Positions 30,309 to 38,548 are shown, counted from the stretch's first letter. The stretch is 44,505 bases of DNA from an uncultured Mediterraneibacter sp. (GCA_944384505.1 CALWTQ010000027.1:1-44505), one strand, 5' to 3'. Numbers and translations are program-made. The notes: generated from the letters alone by a model not told the origin.

Positions 30309-31046
30309 ATGCCAAAAGCAAAATATGACCATATTTACAGAGACTTAAAAGAAAAAATCGAAAGTGAAGTGTACGCCTATCAGGAGATGCTGCCCTCAGA
30401 AAATACTCTGGTCACAGAGTACAGCTGCTCCCGCAACACAGTGCGGCGCGCTCTTGCCGAGCTGACGGCCGACGGATATGTGCAGCCCATGCACGGCAAG
30501 GGCGTCCGGAATATTTTCCAGCCTGTTGAGCAGACCTCTTTTACCGTAGGCGGAATCGAATCCTTTAAGGAGTCCGCTATCCGTAACAACCGCACTGCCT
30601 TTACCAAAGTCCTGCTCTTCACTGAGCTCACGGCAGATGAAAAAATTGAGAAAAAAACCGGCTTTAAAAAAGGCTCTGAGCTTTATTATATCCAAAGGCT
30701 CCGTTCTCTGAACGGAAAGCCACTCATCCTGGATCACAATTATTTCTTAAAAGAAGTAATCCCGGGGCTCACCCCCGGGATCGCATCACAATCTATCTAC
30801 GATTATCTTGAAAATGATCTGGGCATTACGATTACTACCAGTAAGCGGACGCTCACTGTGGAACGTGTAACCCAGATCGATGAGAAATATATTGACCTGC
30901 AGGATTATAACTGCATGGCCGTTATTACGAGCCAGACTTTTGATGATAATGGAATTCAGTTTGAGTACACACAGTCACGGCACCGCCCGGACTATTTCCG
31001 CTTTCAGGATGTGGCAACAAGGAGACGTCCTCCTCAATATCTGTAA
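30309..31046 (+). CDS. treR: Trehalose operon repressor TreR (GntR family)
   Basis: About 245 residues. The N-terminal winged helix reads YDHIYRDLKEKIESEVYAYQ and LPSENTLVTEYSCSRNTVRR-ALAELTADGYV, the GntR/HutC pattern. The C-terminal UTRA effector domain (~90-235) includes FKKGSELYYIQRLRSLNGKP and ILDHNYFLKEVIPGL, and ends in the family-like SRHRPDYFRFQDVATRRR. Trehalose-6-phosphate is the usual inducer. ATG 30309 is preferred; GGAG lies 12 bases upstream, slightly far, and a TTG at 30297 is too close to it. Divergent from the PTS gene. Its last 122 bases overlap the convergent DUF975/CmpB gene. Confidence 0.93.
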   Translation: MPKAKYDHIYRDLKEKIESEVYAYQEMLPSENTLVTEYSCSRNTVRRALAELTADGYVQPMHGKGVRNIFQPVEQTSFTVGGIESFKESAIRNNRTAFTKVLLFTELTADEKIEKKTGFKKGSELYYIQRLRSLNGKPLILDHNYFLKEVIPGLTPGIASQSIYDYLENDLGITITTSKRTLTVERVTQIDEKYIDLQDYNCMAVITSQTFDDNGIQFEYTQSRHRPDYFRFQDVATRRRPPQYL

Positions 31047-32871
31047 CGCCTCTTCCTACATTCGGATGGATCTGCGAATAGGCCGCGTCCGCGATAAACA
31101 CCGCCAGCAGTACAACACACACTGCCTTGACCGGTTTTTCATTTACCTTTTCCAGAAGGTTGTCAGTCATCGGAGCCAGTACATACACGATAGCCAGGCC
31201 GCCGATGCCAAACACCAGCAGTCCCTCTGCGCAGATCCTTCCGTTCAGGTTCAGGAAATATCCGCTGTAATCCCACCATTTCGTACCGCCGCTCATGATC
31301 TCCATCACAAGGGATGTCATATATTCCAGAGTCCCGCACAGTACAATTGTCGCCACGAATTCCAGAGCCGGATTCTTTCTCAGCCGATTCAGGACCGTGA
31401 GTATCAGCACTGCTCCGGTTCCGTAGATCGGGATCCATGGTCCGTGCAGTGATCCTCTGTTTACAAATTCGCCGTACGCCACAAGATGCATCCCCACTTC
31501 CAGCAGCCATCCGAAGAATGACAGCCCCAGGAATATCACGATCAGAGACCAGAGCGAATAATGTCTCATATAGTTGAGAGACTGAACCAGACGTCTGCGC
31601 TCCTCCTCCGGAATCGGATAGAGCCTTACCGGGTAAGCTTCTCCTCTGGCGTCGTCCATCAGCGCCTGAAGCCGTACAGTCTGTTCCTGCCGCTTCTCAT
31701 ACCGGCGCTCCTGTTCTCTCCGAAAGAGCAGAATGCCGAAATTGCGCGCCAGAAAACCGCGCCATCCGGTCAGCCCCGCCTCTTCCAGTGTTTCCTCCGG
31801 CGGATTCTCCATCACATTGATCACATCTGCATACTTCGCCGCCAGAATGCCCGCATTTGCCTTCTCATACAGATACGTGTCATACAGAAGTTCCGCGTCC
31901 GGGATTCCCGCCTCCTTGGCCATCATCCGCAACTCTGCATAATACCGTGTAAACGCCGCGGTCTTGTAGGGATTCGTATAGAAAATATTGAACACACCCA
32001 TGGTAAGCAATCCCAGGATCTCCCAGCCGATAAAAGACAGTTCAAATACAAAGCACTCCCATTTGTGTCCTTTCATCATTTTCCTGGACAACGTGATCGC
32101 CTGGCGCGCCGTCATATCCGGATTCTCCGCGGCAATAAACGGAACCATGAAATAGGAATACCGCTTCACCGCAATCCCCAAAACTGTAAAGCACCAGAAA
32201 AAATAATACATATACTTGACAAACATGATCCAGGAAGCTTTCAGCCACTTCCGGATCCTCAGCAGGAAGATAAAACGCTGCGGCGTGACCCTCTCGTAGT
32301 TCATCCCCTCCAGGAATATCCTTCGTATTACTACAGGAAATGTATTCTGAATGAGAAACCATAGCAGAAACATCCCCAGAGCGCCTAAAATGATCAGAAT
32401 CAAAATTCCAAGGTTGTCAGAGCCTGTGATTGACCCGATCGCCGCTGCCGCTGTTACCAGTATGGAACCGGAGCTGACCTGGTTGACAACATTGGAGAGC
32501 ACGCCCCTCGTCCGCCCGAACATAGGGCTGCCCTGCTTAGACTCCTCAATCTCATTTTCCCGGATCTCATTCGCAAGTTCCCGTCCGGCCTGGGTATTTC
32601 TCTCAGCCATAACCCGGAGGACATCCGACCAGTCCACACTTCCCATCGTAGTGGTAACTACAAATTCCGGAAGATCATCTTCCCCCTCCTGAACTCTCTC
32701 ATAACTCTGCTGAATATACCGTTCTTCATTCTGCGCCGAAGAAAAATTAAGAGAACCGGTAAATTCGGCAGACAGAAACGCCGCAATCAGGCAGGCCGCC
32801 ACAAAAACCGCATAGTGTCTCTTAAGGGAACTTCTCCCCTCTTTTTTCATTTGTTTTCTGATTACTCTCAT
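30925..32871 (-). CDS. DUF975 and ABC-type-IV (CmpB) fused membrane protein
   Basis: About 648 residues. The N-terminal part (~10-320) is DUF975-like: a membrane helix at ~20, LVTAAAAIGSITGSDNLGIL with hydrophobic stretches, and RQAITLSRKMMKGHKWECFV-FELSFIGWEILG, typical of that family. The C-terminal part (~430-600) matches putative ABC-transporter type IV proteins: SFFGWLLEVGMHLV, GSLHGPWIPIYGTGAVLILT, and LEYMTSLVMEIMSGGTKWWD-YSGYFLNLNGRICAEGLLVF. Function is unknown in both families. ATG 32871 follows AAGGAG; an ATG at 32886 precedes it. The last ~40 residues lie antisense to the 3' end of treR and look unlike a family C-terminus, so the original stop may have been lost. Confidence 0.83.
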   Translation of the reverse strand: MRVIRKQMKKEGRSSLKRHYAVFVAACLIAAFLSAEFTGSLNFSSAQNEERYIQQSYERVQEGEDDLPEFVVTTTMGSVDWSDVLRVMAERNTQAGRELANEIRENEIEESKQGSPMFGRTRGVLSNVVNQVSSGSILVTAAAAIGSITGSDNLGILILIILGALGMFLLWFLIQNTFPVVIRRIFLEGMNYERVTPQRFIFLLRIRKWLKASWIMFVKYMYYFFWCFTVLGIAVKRYSYFMVPFIAAENPDMTARQAITLSRKMMKGHKWECFVFELSFIGWEILGLLTMGVFNIFYTNPYKTAAFTRYYAELRMMAKEAGIPDAELLYDTYLYEKANAGILAAKYADVINVMENPPEETLEEAGLTGWRGFLARNFGILLFRREQERRYEKRQEQTVRLQALMDDARGEAYPVRLYPIPEEERRRLVQSLNYMRHYSLWSLIVIFLGLSFFGWLLEVGMHLVAYGEFVNRGSLHGPWIPIYGTGAVLILTVLNRLRKNPALEFVATIVLCGTLEYMTSLVMEIMSGGTKWWDYSGYFLNLNGRICAEGLLVFGIGGLAIVYVLAPMTDNLLEKVNEKPVKAVCVVLLAVFIADAAYSQIHPNVGRGVTDIEEDVSLLPHPESGNSPGGAVTVCTQTEFHYHQKSGS

Positions 32872-32964
32872 TTTATACTCCTTCAATACTGCCCTCTGTG
32901 TCTGCTCATAGCTTCATTAATGTTATTTTATAAAAGCAGCATCAGTATGTAAAAACACAGTACC

Positions 32965-32993
32965 AGTATATAGGAAGGGGAATATTTTTTCAA
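32965..32993 (-). promoter_or_regulatory. Promoter of the DUF975/CmpB gene
   Basis: On the minus strand, TTGAAA (32988-32993), 17-base spacer, TATACT (32965-32970), about 90 bases before the start codon. Confidence 0.6.
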
Positions 32994-33059
32994 CGGCAAA
33001 GACACCACGAATTGTTACTTACGTTTCCAGAATGTTAGAATTCACATCCAGTCCGTCTA

Positions 33060-33096
33060 AAAATAAAATAAGCCTGGAAAACTTTTGTTTTCCAGG
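33060..33096 (-). terminator. Intrinsic terminator of the tRNA-Glu/tRNA-Cys unit
   Basis: On the minus strand CCTGGAAAAC (33087-33096) pairs perfectly with GTTTTCCAGG (33073-33082), followed by CTTATTTTATTTTT. Confidence 0.85.
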
Positions 33097-33105
33097 CCCT
33101 CAGAG

Positions 33106-33177
33106 AGGCGCAGACGAGATTTGAACTCGTGAATCAGGGTGTTGCAGACCCACGCCTTACCACTTGGCTACTGCGCC
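33106..33177 (-). tRNA. tRNA-Cys (GCA), copy 2
   Basis: 72-base cloverleaf identical to the copy at 4403-4474: acceptor GGCGCAG/CTGCGCC, anticodon GCA, discriminator U, no encoded CCA. It follows tRNA-Glu by 51 bases in the same transcript. Confidence 0.95.
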
Positions 33178-33228
33178 TTGAGTATAATATGAGCACTTAG
33201 CGCCCATTCTTTGGTCGCTTACGTGCAA

Positions 33229-33300
33229 TGACCCCGACGGGAATCGAACCCGTGTTACCGCCGTGAAAGGGCGATGTCTTAACCGCTTGACCACGGGGCC
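33229..33300 (-). tRNA. tRNA-Glu (TTC)
   Basis: 72-base cloverleaf: acceptor GGCCCCG/CGGGGTC with one G-T pair, D stem GTC/GAC, anticodon arm TCGCC-CTTTCAC-GGCGG with anticodon TTC, T arm CGGGT-TCGATTC, discriminator A, no encoded CCA. First tRNA of the pair. Confidence 0.95.
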
Positions 33301-33336
33301 TCAGTGCAGTCACCGCTTCCGCAGTGACCGTTTTTT

Positions 33337-33365
33337 ATGATATCATAGGGAGCTGGCAATTGCAA
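33337..33365 (-). promoter_or_regulatory. Promoter of the tRNA-Glu/tRNA-Cys unit
   Basis: On the minus strand, TTGCAA (33360-33365), 17-base spacer, TATCAT (33337-33342), about 37 bases before tRNA-Glu. Confidence 0.7.
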
Positions 33366-33395
33366 GAACTTTTTTTATATTTTCTGAAGGTGTGG

Positions 33396-33559
33396 GTAAC
33401 AGTTCAGCCATGGAGCTGCCTGGGAGAGAAAATCATGCTCGCATGATTTTTCGAGCGTGCAGTTTCATGAGCTGAGCGCCCGCTTATGAGGAAAACAGCG
33501 GGGCAGCCGCAGTAAGCACGTTAGTGCGGTTTTCCGAATGGCGCGGGCTGAACTGTTAC
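33396..33559. repeat. Small inverted-repeat element (164 bp), GTAACAGTTCAGCC ends
   Basis: Perfect 14-base inverted terminal repeats: GTAACAGTTCAGCC (33396-33409) and GGCTGAACTGTTAC (33546-33559). Inside are a perfect hairpin AAAATCATGC/GCATGATTTT (around 33430-33452) and GC-rich palindromic stretches, and no open frame of note. Related ends occur singly or as pairs at 8558, 24638, 24746 and 39446. The form is that of a MITE or other non-autonomous repeat. Confidence 0.7.
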
Positions 33560-33572
33560 AGTTGTGGCAACA

Positions 33573-33609
33573 GCTCCGCCAGAAGATACACCATATCTTC
33601 TGGCGGAGC
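33573..33609 (-). terminator. Long hairpin downstream of the PepSY-like small gene
   Basis: GCTCCGCCAGAAGATA (33573-33588) pairs perfectly over 16 bases with TATCTTCTGGCGGAGC (33594-33609) across a 5-base loop. It lies 13 bases after the stop of the minus-strand gene at 33623. The T-run is weak on both strands, so its role as a terminator is probable but not proven. Confidence 0.55.
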
Positions 33610-33622
33610 CGCTTTCTTGATA

Positions 33623-33922
33623 TTAATATCTGTAACTGTTTCCTGTCCCGGATTCAATTCCTTCTATATTACCGAAACCGCCGATTTCAATTTCGTACCA
33701 ATTATCTCCATTCACAACAAGATACTGGTATTCATTCCACAGGCCTTCGCTGCTGACTTCCTGAGAGATAATTTCGCCTCCGCCTGCCTGCTGAATCGCG
33801 ATCTGCTGCGCTTCTGTCCCGTCAACTCTTAATACCATAATTGCTACAATTACAGCAATTGCCAGGATAACTACAGCTCCGACAATAATTCCTACAATAC
33901 CTTTTGTTCCTAATTTTTTCAT
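33623..33922 (-). CDS. Small membrane-anchored protein, PepSY-like
   Basis: 99 residues: a short basic start (MKKLGTKG), one membrane helix (~9-31, IVGIIVGAVVILAIAVIVAI), then a small outside domain with EAQQIAIQQAGGGEIISQEV and YQYLVVNGDNWYEIEIGGFG. The pattern of an initial helix followed by strands is PepSY-like, as in the neighbouring lipoprotein. RBS AGGAGGAT precedes the ATG. It lies 31 bases after the lipoprotein gene and is probably co-transcribed. Exact function unknown. Confidence 0.65.
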   Translation of the reverse strand: MKKLGTKGIVGIIVGAVVILAIAVIVAIMVLRVDGTEAQQIAIQQAGGGEIISQEVSSEGLWNEYQYLVVNGDNWYEIEIGGFGNIEGIESGTGNSYRY

Positions 33923-33953
33923 TCCTTTTATCCTCCTGAAAATTATATATTAT

Positions 33954-34535
33954 TTACCATCTTTCCTCTTCCCACTTTAGGATAGTACCTGTATTTGCGT
34001 CAATTTCAAATTCATATTCTACTCTGTTATACAGAATGTCTCCTTCATATATATACCATCCATCATCAAAGTCGAGATGAATCGTCATATCTCTGTCTGT
34101 TGCTCCGGCCACTCTCGCAAGCGCGGTCTGCTTCGCCTGCTCCAGACTTATGCTGACATTCGGACTTTGCCGGCTTGACGCGGCTCCTGAATTGTTATTC
34201 TGTACCTGAGCTGCTGAATCCGTCTGTGCCTGACTGTTATCTGTTGTCTGGCTGCCGCCTGTTGTCTGGCTGTTGTCCGATGACGGAGTGGAATTCTGTG
34301 CGTTCTGTGTATCAGCCGATTTTAATTCATTAAGTTCCTGACGCAAAGCATCAATTTCAGACTGCAGCTCCTGCTCTTTTTCCGTCGATTGTCCTGACGA
34401 ATTACTGCTGGATCCGCTATTATTTCCACTTTCCGAAGTGGTGTTCAACTGGCCGGAAGGATTTGCGCCACATCCAGTCAGCACTGCAAATGATAAAATT
34501 AAACCTGCTAAAAGTACAAAATATTGTTTCTTCAT
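33954..34535 (-). CDS. PepSY domain lipoprotein
   Basis: 193 residues. Signal peptide MKKQYFVLLAGLILSFAVL with lipobox LTGC (Cys ~22), then a long low-complexity Ser/Asn/Gln/Thr tether (~25-125) broken by a short coiled-coil (KEQELQSEIDALRQELNELK). The C-terminal PepSY domain has ISLEQAKQTALARVAGATDR and YEFEIDANTGTILKWEEERW, the family's classic ending. PepSY domains often inhibit peptidases or bind envelope partners; a specific partner is not visible. GAGGAGG precedes the ATG. A 186-base gap upstream separates it from spmA. Confidence 0.88.
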   Translation of the reverse strand: MKKQYFVLLAGLILSFAVLTGCGANPSGQLNTTSESGNNSGSSSNSSGQSTEKEQELQSEIDALRQELNELKSADTQNAQNSTPSSDNSQTTGGSQTTDNSQAQTDSAAQVQNNNSGAASSRQSPNVSISLEQAKQTALARVAGATDRDMTIHLDFDDGWYIYEGDILYNRVEYEFEIDANTGTILKWEEERW

Positions 34536-34721
34536 ATTGTATTGCCTCCTCTCTTAATTCTTAATGGCAGTATATCTTTGAAAGATTAAAAGAACATTAA
34601 AGAACAATACAAATTTTGACAATATTTACACTTTTTCGCACCAGTTCCTTCAGCTGTCATCAAAGAGCGGTTTTATGTCGCGTAAAATCCGGTGACTGAT
34701 GTACAGTTGTACAGAGAGCCA

Positions 34722-35339
34722 TCACGCCCTCCTCCCCCGGTCCATCACTTTGCAGAACACCACCGCCGCCCCGGTGCTCACCATCGTGGCCACAATCCCC
34801 GCTCCGATGATCCCTGCCGGATTCACGCTCCCATACTGACTCCGGTAAGCGATTACATTCATGGGAATCAGCTGCAGGGATGAAATATTTAAAATAAGGA
34901 AAGTACACATCTCATTACCGGCAATCCCCTTTTTTCTTGCAGGTCCGGCCGCTTTTCCTTTTCTCCTGTCCTCTTCCAGTTTCTCAAGTTCTTCCATGGC
35001 CTTAAGGCCCGCCGGAGTCGCCGCCCATCCGAGTCCGAGGAAATTCGCAATGAAATTCGTAGAAATATGTTCATTTGCCTTGTGTTCTGCCGGAAGCGAC
35101 GGGAACAGAAATTTAAGAAGAGGTCTCATTTTATCAGACGCCATCCGGATAATTCCCGCTCTGGACGCGATCTCCATGATCCCGGTCCAGAAGGCCATTA
35201 CCCCGATCATCGTAATGCATAACGTCACAGCCTCTTTTGACGAGTCCAGCGCTGCATTCGTAATATCCTGCATTCTCCCGTTAAAAGCCCCGAAAATAAT
35301 ACCCACAAGGATCATACCGGCCCACAGATAATTCAACAT
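34722..35339 (-). CDS. spmA: Spore maturation protein A
   Basis: 205 residues, membrane protein of the nucleoside-recognition (gate) family, needed for spore core dehydration. Typical features: MLNYLWAGMILVGIIFGAFN at the start, GVMAFWTGIMEIASRAGI, NFLGLGWAATPAGLKAMEEL and the C-terminal NEMCTFLILNISSLQLIPMN-VIAYRSQYGSVNP. RBS GAGGAGG precedes the ATG. It follows the DUF885 gene by 19 bases on the same strand, so the two form a unit. The partner spmB is on the other strand at 37289, not adjacent as is usual. Confidence 0.95.
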   Translation of the reverse strand: MLNYLWAGMILVGIIFGAFNGRMQDITNAALDSSKEAVTLCITMIGVMAFWTGIMEIASRAGIIRMASDKMRPLLKFLFPSLPAEHKANEHISTNFIANFLGLGWAATPAGLKAMEELEKLEEDRRKGKAAGPARKKGIAGNEMCTFLILNISSLQLIPMNVIAYRSQYGSVNPAGIIGAGIVATMVSTGAAVVFCKVMDRGRRA

Positions 35340-35358
35340 CCCGCTCCCTCCTCAGCCC

Positions 35359-37152
35359 CTATTCTTCTAATACTTTCCACATATAGTCCTCAACAATCTC
35401 AAAGGGCGCAGGCCCCACATTCAGAACCGCCTCATGAAACTCTTTCTGCGAAAACGCATCGCCCTTTTCTTCAATCCAGTCTTTTTTCAGCTCAAGAAAT
35501 TCTACATATCCGATATAATATTTCAGATAGTTGGCCGGTGAACCGATTATAAGTTCATAGATCCGCTCCACTGTCTCCGCATCTGTGATCCCGTAGTTTT
35601 TAAAGAACTCAACCGCTGCCATCCGGTCCCATCCGTCGTAATGTATCCCCATATCTGCCAGGGCATAAAGAGCCAGGATGATAGACGCATTTTTCTGGAG
35701 GAGTACGGACTGCTCCTTTGACAGCGGCATCAGATAATAACTGCCCATTTCCGCATATGTTGCCCAGCCTTCTGTATATCCGCCAAAGCTGAATATACTC
35801 CGGATCGGATCCGGGTCTGTACTTTCATAGTACACGTTCTGATACAGGTGCCCGGGATACCCTTCATGGGCCAGTGTCGTAAATAAAGTCAGGTCGTCTC
35901 CCATCTGTGCCTGATTAATATAGATCACATTCTCCCCGGTGTTATCAATCGCAGGGATCATATAAAATGCAGGGCTTAAATGTTCCTCCATCGCCTCCGG
36001 GACGTATTTCACTTCCAGATTCGTCTCAGGAGCTTCCGGAAATGCCGCAGTAATTCCGTCTTCCAGGTGACTCAAAATCAGCTCAGCGCTCCCCTGTTCC
36101 ATTCCTGCCGCAGTCTCCTTCGCCTCTTCAGCCGTAATTCCCAACACCTGTTCCATAGCTTCCAGATCGTCTGTTATCTGGCGGCGGGTCATATCCTCCA
36201 GCTCTTCTACAGAGCGGTCCGTTCCCACAGACTGTTTTACCAGTATTTCATAATATTCTTTCCCCTCTGGGAGCCAGACAAGCCCCTTCTCATTCTGGCC
36301 GCTTCCTTTCAGCTTTTCCAGATCAGCAGTCATCTTCTCATATGCCGGGATAACATTATCCTGTATAGCAAGTGCATTATCCTGTATATAGTCACTTTTT
36401 TCTTTCTCTGTCAATCCATCTACTTCTCCAACTCTATCCACAAACGTAGAGTACAGATAATTCCCGTCCCCCATATCAATGAATGCCTGACACTGGCTGA
36501 TCACCGTATCCACCGCGTAATCCGCCATAAAAAGACCTGCCTCTGCCTTTTCCCGCTCGAATTCCAGAATCTGGTCAAAATAATCTCCTGTTGTCTCTAA
36601 AAGCTCCAGGTATGTATCCACGTCCTCCCGGTTATAAAACTGATACTCGGACAAAACAACCGGCAGCTGTGTCTGCACGCCGCTTACCAGACTGAGAGGC
36701 TCTTCATATAAAATATAATCAGCCTGTTTTTTCATCATTTTCAGCTGATAGTTTAACAGATCATATGTCAGCCTGTTCTGGACGTCCAGATCATCATAGG
36801 TATATTCCAGCAGCGCCTGCTGCATATTTTCCGCCGACGCCTTCACTGTTTCCGCGTCTGACACGACTGTCCCGAATGTAGGCTCACATCCCGATATTCC
36901 ATATGCTGCCGGATCTTTCAATGTATAGTGCAGGCTCACTGTGTCGGACGATATCTCGCTTCGGAACAATTCCCCTGTATATTTCTCAAACCGCTGGTTT
37001 TCCTCTGCTCCACTTCCTGCCTGCAGCACATTACACCCTGCTGCGGCAATGACAGATGCAAACGAAAGCATCACCACGCTGATGCTGATGATCCTTTCTG
37101 ATGCCTTTTTCTTATTTATAAATGGATTCTTATCAGAATAAAAAGAGCGCAT
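35359..37152 (-). CDS. DUF885 family metallopeptidase lipoprotein
   Basis: 597 residues. A long basic start (MRSFYSDKNPFINKKKASER), a hydrophobic stretch and the lipobox-like AAAGC (Cys ~39) indicate export and lipid anchoring. The zinc-type site is TTLAHEGYPGHLYQNVYYES (HExxxxH), followed by YTEGWATYAEMGSYYL carrying the further Glu ligand, and a C-terminal SPANYLKYYIGYVEFLELKK. This is the DUF885 pattern, distantly related to M3/M32-like gluzincins. It is predicted to act on peptides outside the membrane. Placed between spmA and spmB; a link to sporulation or envelope remodelling is inference. GGAG lies before the ATG at 37152. Confidence 0.87.
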   Translation of the reverse strand: MRSFYSDKNPFINKKKASERIISISVVMLSFASVIAAAGCNVLQAGSGAEENQRFEKYTGELFRSEISSDTVSLHYTLKDPAAYGISGCEPTFGTVVSDAETVKASAENMQQALLEYTYDDLDVQNRLTYDLLNYQLKMMKKQADYILYEEPLSLVSGVQTQLPVVLSEYQFYNREDVDTYLELLETTGDYFDQILEFEREKAEAGLFMADYAVDTVISQCQAFIDMGDGNYLYSTFVDRVGEVDGLTEKEKSDYIQDNALAIQDNVIPAYEKMTADLEKLKGSGQNEKGLVWLPEGKEYYEILVKQSVGTDRSVEELEDMTRRQITDDLEAMEQVLGITAEEAKETAAGMEQGSAELILSHLEDGITAAFPEAPETNLEVKYVPEAMEEHLSPAFYMIPAIDNTGENVIYINQAQMGDDLTLFTTLAHEGYPGHLYQNVYYESTDPDPIRSIFSFGGYTEGWATYAEMGSYYLMPLSKEQSVLLQKNASIILALYALADMGIHYDGWDRMAAVEFFKNYGITDAETVERIYELIIGSPANYLKYYIGYVEFLELKKDWIEEKGDAFSQKEFHEAVLNVGPAPFEIVEDYMWKVLEE

Positions 37153-37288
37153 AGAAACTCCTAAAGTTTTCTTTCTTCTATCCTATGTCCACGGCACAGA
37201 CAATATTCCGTACATTCTTTTTCCATTCATAAGACTTTCCTGTAGCTCATATAGTTTACAGACATGTATGTACTTTCAGGAGGCGTCT

Positions 37289-37825
37289 ATGCACATTCTT
37301 CTCTACATTTCCGATTTTATCGTTCCGTTTATTATCCTGAGTATTGTTATATACGGGATCCTGTCCGGGATTAACGTCTACGAATCTTTTATCAAAGGAG
37401 CGCGCAGCGGTTTTCTTACTGTGATCCGAATCATGCCCACTCTGATCGGGCTTATGGCGGCGGTCGGTATTCTCAGAGCCTCCGGTTTTCTCGATTTTAT
37501 CGCCGCACTGCTCGGAAAATTCACCTCCGGTATCGGCTTTCCCGGCGAGCTTGTGCCGCTCACAATCGTAAAGATGTTCTCCTCCTCGGCCGCGACCGGA
37601 CTCCTCCTTGATATTTTTAAAGAATTCGGCACGGATTCCCGTATTGGCCTTATTGCGTCAATCACTCTGTGCTGTACAGAAACCATTTTCTATACGATGA
37701 GCGTATACTTCATGACAGCAGGCGTAAAGCATTCCCGGTATACACTGGCCGGCGCTCTTCTGGCCACCTTTGCAGGACTCGCGGCCAGTGTAATTCTGGG
37801 GGATCTCATGCTTGCAGCCGGATAG
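37289..37825 (+). CDS. spmB: Spore maturation protein B
   Basis: 178 residues, second subunit of the SpmA/SpmB pair. Features: MHILLYISDFIVPFIILSIV, GILSGINVYESFIKGARSGF, PTLIGLMAAVGILRASGFLD, and the conserved MFSSSAATGLLLDIFKEFGT-DSRIGLIASI followed by CCTETIFYTMSVYF. Four or five membrane segments. ATG 37289 has CAGGAGG upstream; the frame open to 37268 lacks a site. It is transcribed away from DUF885 and spmA, so the region 37153-37288 must hold divergent promoters, although no clear box pair was found there. Confidence 0.94.
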   Translation: MHILLYISDFIVPFIILSIVIYGILSGINVYESFIKGARSGFLTVIRIMPTLIGLMAAVGILRASGFLDFIAALLGKFTSGIGFPGELVPLTIVKMFSSSAATGLLLDIFKEFGTDSRIGLIASITLCCTETIFYTMSVYFMTAGVKHSRYTLAGALLATFAGLAASVILGDLMLAAG

Positions 37826-37835
37826 GTCTTTGGGA

Positions 37836-37864
37836 TTGTCGGTCGTAAGTCTTTGTGTTAAAAT
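37836..37864 (+). promoter_or_regulatory. Promoter of the orphan ABC ATPase gene
   Basis: TTGTCG (37836-37841), 17-base spacer, TAAAAT (37859-37864). It begins 10 bases after the spmB stop, so the ATPase gene can be expressed on its own. Confidence 0.6.
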
Positions 37865-37894
37865 AAAGACATGATTTGACTGGGAGGTGTTTTT

Positions 37895-38548
37895 ATGGCC
37901 AGTGTGACCTTCGAACACTTGACAAAAACTTATCCAAATGGGTTTATCTCTGTAAACGATATTAGTCTCCATATAGACGACGGCGAATTTGTTATCTTTC
38001 ACGGCCCCAGCGGATGCGGCAAATCCACAGTTCTCCGCATGATCGGCGGGCTGGAGGATATCACCTCAGGTAAGATTTATCTGGGGGACGAGCTCCTCAA
38101 CGATATCCTTCCACGTGACCGGCAGCTTGCAATGGCGTTTCAGAATTATACACTCTACAGGCACTTTAACGTATATGATAATATTGCTCTTGGCCTTCGG
38201 CTTCGCAATCTTCCGAGAAATGTAATCGACAGCCGCGTAAAGGCAGCGGCCCAGTTTTTCGGCATCACAGATATTCTTGAGAAAAAGCTGCGGTCAGTCT
38301 CCCCTGCGGACAAGCAGAGGGTCGCTCTCTCCCGGGCTGTTGTCTGCCGTCCCAAAGTACTTCTCGTAGACGAAGACTTTGCCCGGCAGGATGAGGACCG
38401 CAGACTTGAGATGATCGGCGATATCCTTGAAATCAATGCCGATCTTAAAACTACGGTACTCTATGTGACCAACCGCTATGAAGAAGCCGTGGGACTCAAA
38501 AAGAAAATCGTATTTATGAAAGACGGAAAAATAACAGGCATTGGATAG
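37895..38548 (+). CDS. Truncated, degenerate MsmK/MalK-type ABC ATPase
   Basis: 217 residues. The N-terminal half matches MsmK/UgpC ATPases closely: VTFEHLTKTYPNGFISVNDI, Walker A HGPSGCGKST, and Q-loop MAFQNYTLYRHFNVYDNIALG. The signature motif expected as LSGGQRQR reads VSPADKQR; Walker B is VLLVDEDFARQD with DE kept; the H-loop expected as VTHD reads VTNR, so the switch histidine is missing. The regulatory C-terminal domain of about 150 residues of MsmK is absent. It could be a pseudoenzyme, a regulator or a decaying duplicate. Despite this the frame is open and the start has GGGAGG. No membrane partner is adjacent. Confidence 0.85.
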   Translation: MASVTFEHLTKTYPNGFISVNDISLHIDDGEFVIFHGPSGCGKSTVLRMIGGLEDITSGKIYLGDELLNDILPRDRQLAMAFQNYTLYRHFNVYDNIALGLRLRNLPRNVIDSRVKAAAQFFGITDILEKKLRSVSPADKQRVALSRAVVCRPKVLLVDEDFARQDEDRRLEMIGDILEINADLKTTVLYVTNRYEEAVGLKKKIVFMKDGKITGIG

